Assembly (NCBI GenBank): GCA_947500585.1
Contig: CANMSN010000009.1
Location: forward strand, 82,512-146,511
From: an uncultured Flavobacteriaceae bacterium
GTDB lineage: Bacteria > Bacteroidota > Bacteroidia > Flavobacteriales > Flavobacteriaceae
Direction: 5' to 3'
DNA length: 64,000 bases
Shown here piece after piece: positions 1 to 9,853 of this stretch. Each line of letters starts with the position of its first letter. Positions within the stretch are counted from its first letter, which is position 1. The notes under the pieces were generated by a model. It was given only the letters and a program-made list of their open reading frames with translations. It ran no database searches and had not been told where the DNA came from. A program made the position numbers and the translations under genes.

Positions 1-1237
1 TCACCAATATGTTCGGGAAGCTTACTAGCACCTATTTTAAATATTTTTTTTGGGTTTGAATAATTTTTAAGAACACCATCTCCATAACCGTATAACTCTT
101 TGTTTTTCGTGTCAAATTCAACTAAAGCATCATCATCATTTAGTCCTTTATAAAGTATATCAATTTTATTTTTAGAAATACGTGCAATATTGCCATTATT
201 AAATCCTGCGAACAAGGTGTTGGTGTTATCTTTTACCAAAGAAGAAATATGATTATCTGTAACTACTTTTATATTAGGATTTTTTAAATAAAACACACCA
301 TCATCTATAGTAGTAAACCAATAGCTACCTTCAGCATCGATTAAAAAACTTGAGACCGATTTTTTTAGTAAGAATTTTTCAATAACCCTTCCAGACACAT
401 CTCTAAATTCTGCGCCATTACTATAATACCCAACAAAAAAAGTATGATTATTAATTCTTTTAATTCCTATCGGATTTTGTTCTGTTTCATAATATTCAAC
501 TCTACCGTTTTTTGACACAACGCCTAATTTTCGATCAATGAAAATCGATTGTTCAGCGTTTAAAAATGCAAAATCGAGCCTAGAAGTTGGTTTGCTTTCA
601 GGATTAAAAATAAATACATGTTCTTCAGACTTATAGTCATGGCATGCAGAAAAGAAAATATTTTTTTTGTTTCTAAGCCTAAATGAAACTCTTGATTTTC
701 GTAGCTTTCATCAATAAGTGAGTCTTTTTCATAATGCACAGAGACATCACCCTCATTGTTTATTTTTACAAGACCACAAAAACCAAAACCTCCAATATTT
801 ACAGAACTATCTTTATCAATAACTACACTTTTTATAATACTATTAAATCCCAGTTGTTTTTTTAACCTATCATTATATGCATACGCTTTAAAACCATCAA
901 ATTCGTCATTAAAATAAAAAAGACTTTGACTATGATAGCCATAAAACCACACTTGTCTATTCTCTTGCGGATAGAAATCTAGAATGGTATTATCTGGCAA
1001 GCCATCTTTTGTGGTGAAATTTTTAAACTCATAGCCATTAAAACGAGATAATCCTTTATCTGTAGCAAACCAAATATAGCCTTGTTTGTCTTGGTAAACA
1101 TCATAGACTTCAGAACTTGGTAAACCTTCATCCACACCAAAATGTTCATAAATATGTGTTTGCGAAAAACTAATTTGAATACTTAAAAATAGAATAAAGA
1201 TGTAGTTCTGTAACTTCAATGGGTTGGTTTTGAGCAA
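1..1237 (-). pseudogene. Two-component propeller sensor protein, N-terminal part, frameshifted, cut by window edge
   Basis: The translated N-terminus has a hydrophobic signal-like segment ending in a SFSQ cleavage context. It is followed by repeats typical of the periplasmic 'two-component regulator propeller' (GVDEGLPSSEVYDVYQD, GYIWFATDKGLSRFNG, FKNFTTKDGLPDN), which in Bacteroidota sit before a membrane segment and a histidine kinase or LuxR-type output. The first frame runs to about 661-668, where there is a run of eight A on the coding strand. Adding one A restores a frame that stays open to base 1 and continues the propeller (for example SYWFTTIDDGVFYLKN). The frame also has no ATG before the signal segment; the first candidate starts are TTG codons at 1237 and 1225. 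The output domain lies outside the window, so kinase versus simple regulator cannot be decided. It may be a true pseudogene or an assembly homopolymer error. Confidence 0.75.
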
Positions 1238-1498
1238 ATGTAATATTATTTAAAATAGCCAGAGAGAAGACTGTTTTGTGTTTGTCACTATTTTAAGGGT
1301 ATTCGTAACAATTGCTATTATATCAATAGGTTTGAGCGTAGCAGAGTTGAATTTTTAATTCAAACAAATAGACATAAATTTGGTCACTTTTTTATATGGT
1401 GTTCATCACAAAGGTGTTTTAAAACCATGGTTTATCAGTTTGCGAAAATATATTCGTCACTAAATTAAAACTTAAACAATTTTTAAAACCCAAACATT

Positions 1499-2851
1499 AT
1501 GAAAAAACAACTACTTATTTTAATGACTTTATTTATATCTGTGATAGGCTATTCGCAAACATTTACAGATAACTTTATTACTTATACAGTAACTTCTATT
1601 ACAAATAACACAGTTAGAGTTAATAGTTATAATCCTGCAGGCGGTACTGACGTTGATATACCAGCAACGGTTCTAAATAACTCTACAACATATAATGTTA
1701 CTAGTATTGGTGATTTTGCTTTTGTAAATAATCAATTAACTAGCGTTGTCATACCAAACAGTATTATAAATATTAATATGTCAGCATTTGCACAGAATCA
1801 ATTATCAAGTTTTACTATTCCTAATAGTGTTGTAAGTATCGGTTCTGGTGTTTTATCTGGTAACCCTTTAACTTGTGTTATTTCAGAAGCCACGACACCA
1901 CCTACTATTACGACAGGAGGGTCTAATGATTCTTTCGCATTAAATGGGGACCGTAGCAATATAGATTTATCCATACCATCTGGTACAGCAAGTGCTTACG
2001 CAACTGCAGAGTGGACAGGTTTTAAAAGTGTAGCAGTAGGACTTACGGGTACTTTTGTGGTAGATTATATAACCTATCAAATAAATCCTACTCCAAATAG
2101 TGAAGTAACTATTACAGATTATAACGTAGCAGGTGGTAACATTGTTAATATACCTACTACTGTTAATAGTGGTTGCAGAGAATGTAGTGTTACGGATATT
2201 GGGTTTGAAGCTTTTTATGATAAATTTCTAATTAGTGTTACTATTCCTGATGGTATTATCACCATTGGAACCTCAGCTTTTCGAGAAAATACTATAAATA
2301 ATCTTGTAATAGGTAATAGTATAGAGACTATACGTTTTCGTGCTTTTTTAGAAAACAATTTAACAGATATTATTTTACCTAGTAATGTTTCAAATATTGA
2401 AGCGGTAGCTTTCGGAAATAATCCATTGACTGATGTTTTCTCTGAAAGCACAACACCTCCAACGATCACAGATGATACTTTTACTAGTATTGCTAACCGT
2501 AGCAGTATACATTTACACATACCAGGCGGTGCTAGTGTTTTAGATGCATACACAAATGCAAGTAATGGTGGTTTATGGGCAGGTTTTAACCCTGTAACTC
2601 AAGATGCTTTGTTAAATACTTCTAATTTTGAGTTGGATAATGATATAAAAGTAATAACATCAGCAAATGAGATAAAAATCATATCAGCTAATACTGTTAG
2701 CTTAAAGAGCTACGAACTTTATGACATGACAGGCGCTAGAGTTTCCAAAGGCACTGAAAGTATTATACCCACAGGGTCTTTAGCAAGTGGTATTTATATT
2801 ATAAAGCTTGATTTTACAGAAGGCAGCTTAGTAAAAAAGATTGCTAAGTAA
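1499..2851 (+). CDS. Secreted BspA-type leucine-rich repeat protein with T9SS C-terminal sorting domain
   Basis: This is a 450-aa protein with a clear signal peptide (residues 1-20, ending in GYSQ). Two repeat blocks follow, built of LRR_5/BspA-like units (VTSIGDFAFVNNQLTSVVIP; SAFRENTINNLVIGNSIETI), each preceded by a similar 'YNVAGG..VDIP/VNIP' segment. The protein therefore looks internally duplicated at roughly residues 20-185 and 185-370. The last 75 residues resemble the Por secretion-system type A sorting domain (YELYDMTGARVSKG near the end, closing with a short basic VKKIAK tail). Known relatives are cell-surface or secreted proteins that mediate binding. Export through the type IX system is inferred from the tail. 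The lipoprotein gene 56 bases downstream is probably co-transcribed, and a terminator follows that gene. Confidence 0.85.
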   Translation: MKKQLLILMTLFISVIGYSQTFTDNFITYTVTSITNNTVRVNSYNPAGGTDVDIPATVLNNSTTYNVTSIGDFAFVNNQLTSVVIPNSIININMSAFAQNQLSSFTIPNSVVSIGSGVLSGNPLTCVISEATTPPTITTGGSNDSFALNGDRSNIDLSIPSGTASAYATAEWTGFKSVAVGLTGTFVVDYITYQINPTPNSEVTITDYNVAGGNIVNIPTTVNSGCRECSVTDIGFEAFYDKFLISVTIPDGIITIGTSAFRENTINNLVIGNSIETIRFRAFLENNLTDIILPSNVSNIEAVAFGNNPLTDVFSESTTPPTITDDTFTSIANRSSIHLHIPGGASVLDAYTNASNGGLWAGFNPVTQDALLNTSNFELDNDIKVITSANEIKIISANTVSLKSYELYDMTGARVSKGTESIIPTGSLASGIYIIKLDFTEGSLVKKIAK

Positions 2852-2907
2852 TTAACCTACTAGTATACAAACAATAAAAAAAATTATTAACCCCAAATTT
2901 TTTAAAT

Positions 2908-3663
2908 ATGAAAACCCCATTTAAATTAATCAATTTATTAGTACTAACGGTATTGCTAACAACTTTTGGCTGTAGCAACGACGATGATAATACAGTAGCT
3001 AAAGATAATTACCCAACTAACGGGTTAAAATTATATTACAAATTAGATAATAATACGGTTGATAGCGGACCAAACAATTATAACGCTACAGGTACAAGTA
3101 TTGTTTATACAAGAGATAGAAATAATATTGCAAGTAGTGTAGCCACTTTTAATGGTGTAGATGCATTTATAGCCATTCCTGATGCTGCTAGATTTCAACC
3201 CTTAACATCTTCAACTTTATCTTTTTGGATAAAAACAGATCAGCAATCTAGATTTGATTTATTTGACCAAAGAACAGGTTCTTTTGATAGTGATGCTCAC
3301 AATTTTGGTGTTATAGTTAATGCAAATAACCCAGATGAATTATTATACAATTATCCTAATTACAATTCTGAAGGAGAAACGTCTTATGCCTTAAGGTCTG
3401 TTACTATATCTGATGGCGTATGGCATCATGTAGTTTTGATAAAAGATACTGAAAATGAACTCATGAAGTTATATCTTGATAATATTGAAACATCAAGCAC
3501 AACGTTAAGTTTAGATGTAGAATTTATGGTTAACGGTACCCTTTTGTTAGGTAAAAATTATGCTGATCTAAGTTATTTTGAAGGAAGTATTGATGATATA
3601 TTTGTATACGATAGAGCGTTAAGTACAAACGAAGTAAGCACCCTTTTTAATTATGTTGAATAA
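2908..3663 (+). CDS. LamG/concanavalin-like domain surface lipoprotein
   Basis: This is a 251-aa protein. Its N-terminal hydrophobic stretch ends in a lipobox (TTFGC, Cys at about residue 22) followed by SNDDDN, the acidic sequence typical of flavobacterial surface-exposed lipoproteins. Residues about 40-250 form a LamG/laminin-G-like jelly roll (GLKLYYKLDNNTVDSG, VATFNGVDAFIAIPD, TLSFWIKTD, WHHVVLIKD, GSIDDIFVYDRALS). Such domains usually bind carbohydrate or act as adhesive modules. It lies 56 bases after the LRR gene on the same strand and before a strong terminator, so the two probably form a secreted pair. The ligand is unknown. Confidence 0.85.
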   Translation: MKTPFKLINLLVLTVLLTTFGCSNDDDNTVAKDNYPTNGLKLYYKLDNNTVDSGPNNYNATGTSIVYTRDRNNIASSVATFNGVDAFIAIPDAARFQPLTSSTLSFWIKTDQQSRFDLFDQRTGSFDSDAHNFGVIVNANNPDELLYNYPNYNSEGETSYALRSVTISDGVWHHVVLIKDTENELMKLYLDNIETSSTTLSLDVEFMVNGTLLLGKNYADLSYFEGSIDDIFVYDRALSTNEVSTLFNYVE

Positions 3664-3741
3664 ATAAAACTATACCGTTTACAGTTTAACAGGTCTTTTA
3701 ATAACCTTTATTTGTAAACGATTTATTAATCAATCTAAATT

Positions 3742-3780
3742 AAAAGCCATTTTACCTTATGAGTAAAATGGCTTTTTTTA
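3742..3780 (+). terminator. Rho-independent terminator after the LamG lipoprotein gene
   Basis: There is a 14-base inverted repeat (AAAAGCCATTTTAC with GTAAAATGGCTTTT) around a 7-base loop, ending in a T run. It closes the two-gene surface-protein unit. Confidence 0.85.
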
Positions 3781-3835
3781 GTTAAATAGAAATGGAGTAA
3801 CAGAAAAATAGGTGATTTACTAAACATAAAGACAC

Positions 3836-3874
3836 AAAAAAACCTTTCTTAAACTAGCTAAGAAAGGTTTTTTT
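3836..3874 (-). terminator. Terminator for the cysteine synthase-like gene
   Basis: The palindrome AAAAAAACCTTTCTT / AAGAAAGGTTTTTTT surrounds a 9-base loop just beyond the stop codon of the minus-strand gene. It has A/T runs on both sides and so may work in both directions. Confidence 0.85.
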
Positions 3875-3890
3875 AAATTTTTATTACTAT

Positions 3891-4928
3891 TTACTTTATA
3901 TATTCAATTACATCTTGGGTAGAAGTTTTACTATCAAAGAACCCTTGATCTTCCATCCATTTATCACTGTATACTTTACTCATATACCTAGAACCGTGAT
4001 CGGGAAAAATAATAACAACATTATCTGTTTTCTTAAATCGTTTTTCTTCACCTAATTGTTTAATAGCTTGCATAGCAGCACCAGACGTGTACCCTACAAA
4101 TAAACCTTCAGCTTTAGCTATGGCTCTTGCCATATGTGCACTTTCTTCATCGGTAACTTTAACAAACTCGTCAATACTATCAAAATCTGTAGCTGATGGG
4201 ATTAAGTTTTTACCTAAACCTTCTATTCTGTATGGATAAATTTCTTTTTCATCAAACTCTCTGGTTTCATGATACTTTTTTATAACCGAACCAAAAGCAT
4301 CGACACCAATAACTTTGATGTTTGGGTTTTGCTCTTTTAAATACTTGGCAGTACCAGATATCGTTCCTCCTGTACCACTACATGCTACAAGGTGAGTTAT
4401 CTTTCCTTCAGTTTGTTTCCAAATTTCTGGACCTGTAGAGCTGTAATGTGCATCAATATTTAGTTGATTAAAATATTGATTGATATATACAGATCCTTTG
4501 CGTTCTTCATGTAAACGTTTTGCTACTTGATAGTATGATCTTGGATCATCTGCACTTACATGTGCTGGACAAACATAAACCTTAGCGCCCATTGTTTTCA
4601 GCATATCTATCTTATCTGCTGAAGATTTAGAACTTACTGCTAAAATACACTCATAGCCTTTAATGATACTTACCATAGCAATACTAAAACCTGTATTACC
4701 TGAAGTAGTTTCAATTATGGTGTCGCCTGGAGTTAAAATACCTTTTCTTTCGGCTTCTTCTATAATGTAAAGTGCTATTCTATCTTTTGAGGATTGTCCT
4801 GGATTAAACGATTCAACTTTTGCGTAAAAGTTACCATTAATTTTGGAGGCTATTCTATTAAGCTTAATAAGCGGTGTATTGCCTACCAAATCTAATACAT
4901 TATCAAAAACTTGATTTCTGTGTTTCAT
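3891..4928 (-). CDS. PLP-dependent cysteine synthase / cystathionine beta-synthase-like enzyme
   Basis: This 345-aa fold-type II PLP enzyme probably makes cysteine or cystathionine from an activated serine. The PLP lysine is K48 in SSKDR, the substrate loop TSGNTG lies at 75-80, and the phosphate-binding GTGGT at 185-189. The opening [12 protein letters not shown] is typical of the family. The C-terminus ([16 protein letters not shown]) resembles cystathionine beta-synthase more than CysK/CysM, but there are no regulatory CBS domains after it. The gene stands alone between a terminator and a -7 box at 4982-4989. The exact substrate cannot be told from sequence. Confidence 0.85.
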   Translation of the reverse strand: MKHRNQVFDNVLDLVGNTPLIKLNRIASKINGNFYAKVESFNPGQSSKDRIALYIIEEAERKGILTPGDTIIETTSGNTGFSIAMVSIIKGYECILAVSSKSSADKIDMLKTMGAKVYVCPAHVSADDPRSYYQVAKRLHEERKGSVYINQYFNQLNIDAHYSSTGPEIWKQTEGKITHLVACSGTGGTISGTAKYLKEQNPNIKVIGVDAFGSVIKKYHETREFDEKEIYPYRIEGLGKNLIPSATDFDSIDEFVKVTDEESAHMARAIAKAEGLFVGYTSGAAMQAIKQLGEEKRFKKTDNVVIIFPDHGSRYMSKVYSDKWMEDQGFFDSKTSTQDVIEYIK

Positions 4929-4981
4929 AAATGATATTTAGAAGCTGCACTTCATCGATAAAAATGTAGCTTAAAACCTGA

Positions 4982-4989
4982 CAAAAATA
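4982..4989 (-). promoter_or_regulatory. Bacteroidota -7 promoter box (TATTTTTG)
   Basis: This box matches TAnnTTTG on the minus strand 53 bases upstream of the cysteine synthase-like gene. No clear -33 TTTG is seen. Confidence 0.45.
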
Positions 4990-5004
4990 AGACATTTTTT
5001 TTTA

Positions 5005-7074
5005 TTATTCGGTAATTCCTTCTAAATCTAGCAAAAACGCATACTCTAAAGCAACTTCCTTTAAACTTTCAAAACGTCCGGAAGCACCACCATGACCGGA
5101 ATCCATATCGGTATGCAAAAGTAATTTATTGGTATATGTTTTTAATTCTCTAAGTTTAGCTACCCATTTTGCTGGCTCCCAATATTGTACTTGAGAATCG
5201 TGCAAACCTGTAGTTACCAGCATATTTGGATACGCTTTAGCTTCCACATTATCATAAGGAGAATAGGACTTCATATAATGATAAAAGTCTTTGTTATTTG
5301 GGTTTCCCCATTCATCGTATTCGCCAGTAGTAAGCGGTATGGTATCGTCTAGCATGGTTGTAACAACATCTACAAAAGGTACAGCGGCTAAAATACCGTT
5401 GTATAATTCTGGATTCATATTAATTATAGCGCCCATCAATAAACCTCCAGCAGAACCTCCATAAGCGTATAAATGCTTTTTTGATGTGTATTTTTGCTCA
5501 ATCAAGTATTTAGAGCAATCAATAAAATCTGTAAACGTGTTCTTTTTGGTTAATAATTTCCCGTTTTCATACCAATCTCTACCCAAATACTCACCGCCTC
5601 TAATATGTGCAATAGCGTATATAAAACCTCTATCTAATAAGCTTAAACGAATGGTGGAAAATGATGGGTCTATTGTTGAGCCGTAAGAGCCATAGGCATA
5701 TTGTAACAATGGATTATTTCCATCTAGTTTTATTCCTTTTTTATAAACTAAGGACATTGGGACTTTTACACCATCTCTGGCAGTTGCCCAAATACGCTTA
5801 GACTCGTAGTTCTCTTTTTTAAATTTACCACCAAGAACCTCTTGCTCTTTTTTAATTTCGCTTGTTCTAGTTTTAAAATTATAATCGATTACAGCACTTG
5901 GAGAAGTTAATGAATTGAAACCATAGCGCATCACATCACTATCAAAATCTGCATTATTCCCAACATAAGTATTATAGGTTTCTGAATTAAATGGCAAATA
6001 ATAGTCCTCATTTCCTGCCCAACTAATAATTCTTAATCTGTTGAGTCCGTTTTCACGTTCATTAACCACCAAATAGTCTTTAAAAATTTCAATATCTTCT
6101 ATTAAAACATCTTTTCTATGCGGAATGACGTCTTGCCAATATTCTTTTTCTGTAAGAGTTTCAGGTGTTTTAAGTAATTTAAAGTTTGTTGCACCATCGG
6201 CGTTAGAAATAATATAGAATGCATCGTTATAATGTGCCATACTATATTCCAAGTCCTTTGTTCTCTTATGGAATATTTTAAAATCTCCATCAGGTGTATC
6301 AGCATTTAAAATTCTGTATTCAGAAGATAACGTACTTGAAGACCCTATAACAATGTATTTTTTTGATTTTGTTTTGTAAACAAACGTATTGAAGGTTTCA
6401 TCGGCTTCATAATACACCTCAATATCATCTTTTGAGTCTGAATGTAATTTATGCTTGAATATTTTTTCTGAGCGCAGCGTCACTTCATCTTTCATGGTAT
6501 AAAACAAGGTTTTATTGTCATTCGCCCAAGTGGCGCTTCCAGTAGTATTTACAATTTTATCTGGATAAATTTCTCCAGTGATTAAATTTTTTATTTGAAG
6601 CGTGTATTGTCTTCTACTGACTAAGTCTGTGGAGAAAGCTGCCAAAGTATTATCGGAGCTAATAGAAATACCGCCTAAATTAAAATAAGCATGGTCTTTA
6701 GCCATAGCGTTACAATCGAATAAAATTTCTTCAGGAGCGTCTAAAGTTTCCTTTTTTCGAATGTAAATAGGGTAATCTTTTCCCGTTTCATAACGTGTTA
6801 CATACCAATATCCGTTTAATTTGTAAGGTACTGTAGTATCATCTTCTTTAATTCGCCCTTTCATCTCTTTAAATAAATCCTTTTGAAAAGCCTCGGTATG
6901 CTGCATCATTGCTTTAGTATAATCGTTTTCAGCATTTAAATACGCTATAACTTCAGGGTTTTCTCTATCGTTTAACCAATAATAGTTATCTATTCTTATG
7001 TCATTATGAATTTTTAATTCTTTAGCTATTTTATTAGCTCTGGGAATTTTTATATCGGTTATACTTTGACTCAT
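5005..7074 (-). CDS. Oligopeptidase B (S9A family serine peptidase)
   Basis: This cytosolic prolyl-oligopeptidase-family enzyme probably cleaves short peptides after basic residues. It is 689 aa from the chosen start, which is normal for the family. A seven-bladed propeller domain occupies about residues 70-400 and the alpha/beta hydrolase the C-terminal third. The nucleophile serine is in YGGSAGGLLMG (about residue 540), the acid in LHDSQVQYWEPAKW (about 624) and the histidine in DSGHGG (about 661). No signal peptide is seen. An in-frame ATG exists 30 bases earlier (7104), but a TATTTTTG box at 7102-7109 would put transcription start downstream of it. I therefore chose the ATG at 7074 (MSQSITDIK). 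Confidence 0.9.
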   Translation of the reverse strand: MSQSITDIKIPRANKIAKELKIHNDIRIDNYYWLNDRENPEVIAYLNAENDYTKAMMQHTEAFQKDLFKEMKGRIKEDDTTVPYKLNGYWYVTRYETGKDYPIYIRKKETLDAPEEILFDCNAMAKDHAYFNLGGISISSDNTLAAFSTDLVSRRQYTLQIKNLITGEIYPDKIVNTTGSATWANDNKTLFYTMKDEVTLRSEKIFKHKLHSDSKDDIEVYYEADETFNTFVYKTKSKKYIVIGSSSTLSSEYRILNADTPDGDFKIFHKRTKDLEYSMAHYNDAFYIISNADGATNFKLLKTPETLTEKEYWQDVIPHRKDVLIEDIEIFKDYLVVNERENGLNRLRIISWAGNEDYYLPFNSETYNTYVGNNADFDSDVMRYGFNSLTSPSAVIDYNFKTRTSEIKKEQEVLGGKFKKENYESKRIWATARDGVKVPMSLVYKKGIKLDGNNPLLQYAYGSYGSTIDPSFSTIRLSLLDRGFIYAIAHIRGGEYLGRDWYENGKLLTKKNTFTDFIDCSKYLIEQKYTSKKHLYAYGGSAGGLLMGAIINMNPELYNGILAAVPFVDVVTTMLDDTIPLTTGEYDEWGNPNNKDFYHYMKSYSPYDNVEAKAYPNMLVTTGLHDSQVQYWEPAKWVAKLRELKTYTNKLLLHTDMDSGHGGASGRFESLKEVALEYAFLLDLEGITE

Positions 7075-7101
7075 ATGATGCTCATTATTTTTAGCGAACG
7101 G

Positions 7102-7109
7102 CAAAAATA
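7102..7109 (-). promoter_or_regulatory. -7 promoter box that decides the oligopeptidase start
   Basis: TATTTTTG on the minus strand lies 28 bases before the ATG at 7074 and overlaps the alternative ATG at 7104, making the latter unlikely. Confidence 0.45.
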
Positions 7110-7184
7110 AAGCTTAATGCTAAAACAATATAATAGTTTTTCATTTTTCATTGAAAACACAATTATTTTAAATTAGAAATGTAA

Positions 7185-7192
7185 TAAATTTG
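7185..7192 (+). promoter_or_regulatory. -7 promoter box upstream of ybaB
   Basis: TAAATTTG (TAnnTTTG) lies 27 bases before the YbaB start codon. Confidence 0.45.
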
Positions 7193-7218
7193 AATACTTA
7201 ATTTAAAAATGAAAAATT

Positions 7219-7542
7219 ATGTTTGGAGATATGATGGGTATGATGAATAAGCTAAAAGACGCCCAAAAAAAAGTTGAAGAAACAAAAGAACGTTTAAATA
7301 CGGTATTAATTGATGAAGCCAGTAACGATGGCAAACTTAAAATTACATTAACAGCAAATAGAACCATTAAATCTATTGATATTGATGATGATTTACTAGA
7401 AGATAAAGAACAACTTGAAGATTACCTTATTTTAACACTTAATAAAGCCATTGAAAAGGCTACCAAAATAAATGAAGCAGAACTTGCAGCAGCTGCTAAA
7501 GATGGGATGCCTAATATTCCTGGGATGGATATGTTTAAATAG
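7219..7542 (+). CDS. YbaB/EbfC family nucleoid-associated protein
   Basis: This is a 107-aa protein of the YbaB/EbfC DNA-binding family. Those proteins form dimers that bind DNA with little sequence specificity and coat the nucleoid. The N-terminal helix [22 protein letters not shown] (here split by its Met-rich start), the beta-strand segment with [14 protein letters not shown] and the C-terminal helix ending in [12 protein letters not shown] are all typical. The gene is monocistronic, with its own -7 box. The usual recR or dnaX neighbours are absent here. Confidence 0.9.
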   Translation: MFGDMMGMMNKLKDAQKKVEETKERLNTVLIDEASNDGKLKITLTANRTIKSIDIDDDLLEDKEQLEDYLILTLNKAIEKATKINEAELAAAAKDGMPNIPGMDMFK

Positions 7543-7554
7543 ATTATTAGATTG

Positions 7555-8595
7555 TTAGGCTTTTAGATTGTTAGACAGATTAGCGTCATTGAGAAAATTC
7601 AAAAATTTGTCATGCATAATATCAGTGTAATCTAAATGCGTAACCATTCTTAATTTACCACCTCCCATACTGATAATATGAATATTATTAGTTGCTAGTT
7701 TTTGGACAAACTCGTTTTCGTTTATAGCATCATTTAGTTCGAAAATGATAATATTGGTTTCAATAGGTTGAATAGTTTTTATTATTGATAATTTATAGAG
7801 CTCCTCTCCTATTTCTTTGGCCTTTTGATGATCTTCTTTTAATCTATCAATATTATTATCTAGTGCATATAAACCAGATGCTGCTAAGTAGCCTGCTTGT
7901 CTCATATTGCCGCCAAATATTTTTCGAATTCTAATAGCATTTTCCATGATTTTAGAATCCCCAACTAAAACCGAACCAATTGGGCATCCTAAACCTTTAC
8001 TTAAACACACAGAAATGGTATCAAACACTTTTCCATATTGTAGAGCGGTTTCGTTTTTAGCAACCAAAGCATTCCATAAGCGCGCGCCATCCAGATGAAA
8101 CCCAAGTTGATTATCATCACAAACTTTTCTTATTTTTTTTATTTCATTAAAATCCCAACAGGCACCACCGCCTTTATTTGTTGTGTTTTCTATTTCAACT
8201 AAAGTTGTTTTGCTATAATAATAAGCATCAGGATTTATAGCTTCTTGAACTTGTTTAGCTGTAAACATGCCTTTACTACCATCTATCAATTTACACGATA
8301 CACCACTATTAAATGATGCACCACCAGATTCATAATTATAAATATGGGCGTATTTATCACAAATAACTTGGTCTCCAGGGTTTGTATGTAACTTTACAGC
8401 TGTTTGGTTTGCCATAGTACCACTTGGAAAAAACAAGGCGTCTTCTTTACCAAACATTTTAGCAATACGTGCTTCTAACTCATTTACAGTTGGATCTTCT
8501 CTAAAGACATCATCACCTACATTGACTTGCATCATAGCATCAAGCATTGCTTGTGATGGCTTTGTGACGGTATCACTTCTTAAGTCAATAATCAT
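7555..8595 (-). CDS. ltaE: Low-specificity L-threonine aldolase family enzyme (beta-eliminating lyase fold)
   Basis: This 346-aa PLP enzyme probably cleaves L-threonine or L-allo-threonine to glycine and acetaldehyde. The N-terminus IDLRSDTVTKPSQAML is the family signature. The PLP lysine is K200 in CLSKGLGCPIGSVL, and HLDGARLWNA (about 167-176) holds the cofactor-binding Asp and Arg. It converges with ybaB, with 12 bases between the stops and short direct repeats of 'agattgttag' there. Specificity for the threo or allo isomer cannot be predicted. Confidence 0.9.
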   Translation of the reverse strand: MIIDLRSDTVTKPSQAMLDAMMQVNVGDDVFREDPTVNELEARIAKMFGKEDALFFPSGTMANQTAVKLHTNPGDQVICDKYAHIYNYESGGASFNSGVSCKLIDGSKGMFTAKQVQEAINPDAYYYSKTTLVEIENTTNKGGGACWDFNEIKKIRKVCDDNQLGFHLDGARLWNALVAKNETALQYGKVFDTISVCLSKGLGCPIGSVLVGDSKIMENAIRIRKIFGGNMRQAGYLAASGLYALDNNIDRLKEDHQKAKEIGEELYKLSIIKTIQPIETNIIIFELNDAINENEFVQKLATNNIHIISMGGGKLRMVTHLDYTDIMHDKFLNFLNDANLSNNLKA

Positions 8596-8715
8596 TTACA
8601 CTAATTTAAATTATAATTACAAATATCAGAACCAATTGGAGAACCATCTGGCATTTTAGTAGAAAAATTTTAATTTATAAAGCTACATATTATTTTAATA
8701 TCAATCTAGAAATCC

Positions 8716-8723
8716 TATTTTTG
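8716..8723 (+). promoter_or_regulatory. -7 promoter box upstream of prfB
   Basis: TATTTTTG lies 20 bases before the prfB ATG at 8743, which implies a very short leader. Confidence 0.5.
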
Positions 8724-8742
8724 TTCAAAATAAATTCTACAA

Positions 8743-9853
8743 ATGATTACATCCGATCAAATTAAAGATCTTAATACCCGCCTAGACAAACTTAGGCACT
8801 ATCTTTGACATAGATGCCAAACTTATAGAAATACAAAACGAAGAGGAACAAACGTTTGATCCTAATTTCTGGAACGACTCTAAAGCCGCAGAACTTGTCA
8901 TGAAATCGCTTCGGGTTAAGAAAAAATGGATTCAAGATTACAAAGACGCAAAAACTTTAGTTGAAGATTTAGAAGTTATTTATGAGTTTTTAAAAGAAGG
9001 GGAATCTACTCTCGAAGACGTTGAAAAACGTTTCAATAAAGCTTCAGAATTATTAGAAGATATTGAGTTCAGAAATATGCTTTCTGAAGAAGGCGATAGT
9101 TTGAGCGCCGTATTACAAATTACCGCTGGTGCTGGTGGCACCGAAAGTTGCGATTGGGCAAGTATGCTTATGCGTATGTACCTTATGTATGCTGAAAAAA
9201 GTGGTTTTAAAGTAAAAGAACTCAATTTTCAAGAAGGCGATGTTGCTGGTATAAAAACGGTAACTTTAGAAATTGAAGGCGATTTTGCTTTTGGTTGGCT
9301 AAAAGGTGAAAACGGCGTACACCGCTTAGTTAGAATTTCTCCTTTTGATAGTAATGCAAAACGCCATACGAGTTTTGCTTCCGTTTATGTTTATCCATTG
9401 GTTGATGATACCATTGAAATTGAAATAAACCCTGCAGATATTGAAATTACTACAGCGCGCTCTAGTGGTGCTGGAGGGCAAAATGTAAACAAAGTTGAAA
9501 CTAAAGTACAATTATTACATAAGCCAACTGGTATTCAAATTCAATGTTCGGAAACACGCTCACAACATGATAATAGATCCCGAGCTATGCAAATGCTCAA
9601 ATCTCAACTCTACGAAATTGAATTACAAAAACAATTGGCACAACGTGAAGATATTGAAGCTGGTAAAATGAAGATTGAGTGGGGAAGCCAGATTCGTAAT
9701 TATGTTATGCATCCTTATAAATTAGTAAAAGATGTTCGAACAGCCCATGAAACAGGTAATGTTGATGCCGTAATGGACGGTAATATTGATGGGTTTTTAA
9801 AAGCCTATTTAATGATGATGGGACAAAAAGTTGAAGATGACAATCAATTATGA
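8743..9853 (+). CDS. prfB: Peptide chain release factor 2, expressed by programmed +1 frameshift
   Basis: RF2 recognises UGA and UAA stop codons and triggers peptide release. Reading starts at ATG 8743, runs 21 codons to CTT (8803-8805), meets an in-frame TGA at 8806-8808, and must slip forward one base to continue GAC-ATA-GAT. The product is 369 aa, the usual RF2 length. The long second frame carries the anticodon-like SPF tripeptide ([18 protein letters not shown]) and the catalytic GGQ ([15 protein letters not shown]). The slip motif TATCTTTGAC is intact. The gene overlaps the downstream HAD gene by four bases (ATGA). An automatic call starting at 8900 would lose the N-terminus. Confidence 0.95.
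8791..8809 (+). other. prfB programmed +1 frameshift site
   Basis: The sequence CTTAGGCACTATCTTTGAC has the canonical slip codon CTT and stop TGA-C. The internal Shine-Dalgarno-like element, AGGGGG in E. coli, is reduced to AGG followed by CAC. RF2 is known to autoregulate its level through competition at this stop codon. Confidence 0.9.

Noticed and set aside
8900..9853. RF2 starting at the ATG at 8900
   Set aside because: The conserved N-terminus is encoded upstream, and the programmed frameshift at 8803-8809 joins it. The ATG at 8900 is internal.
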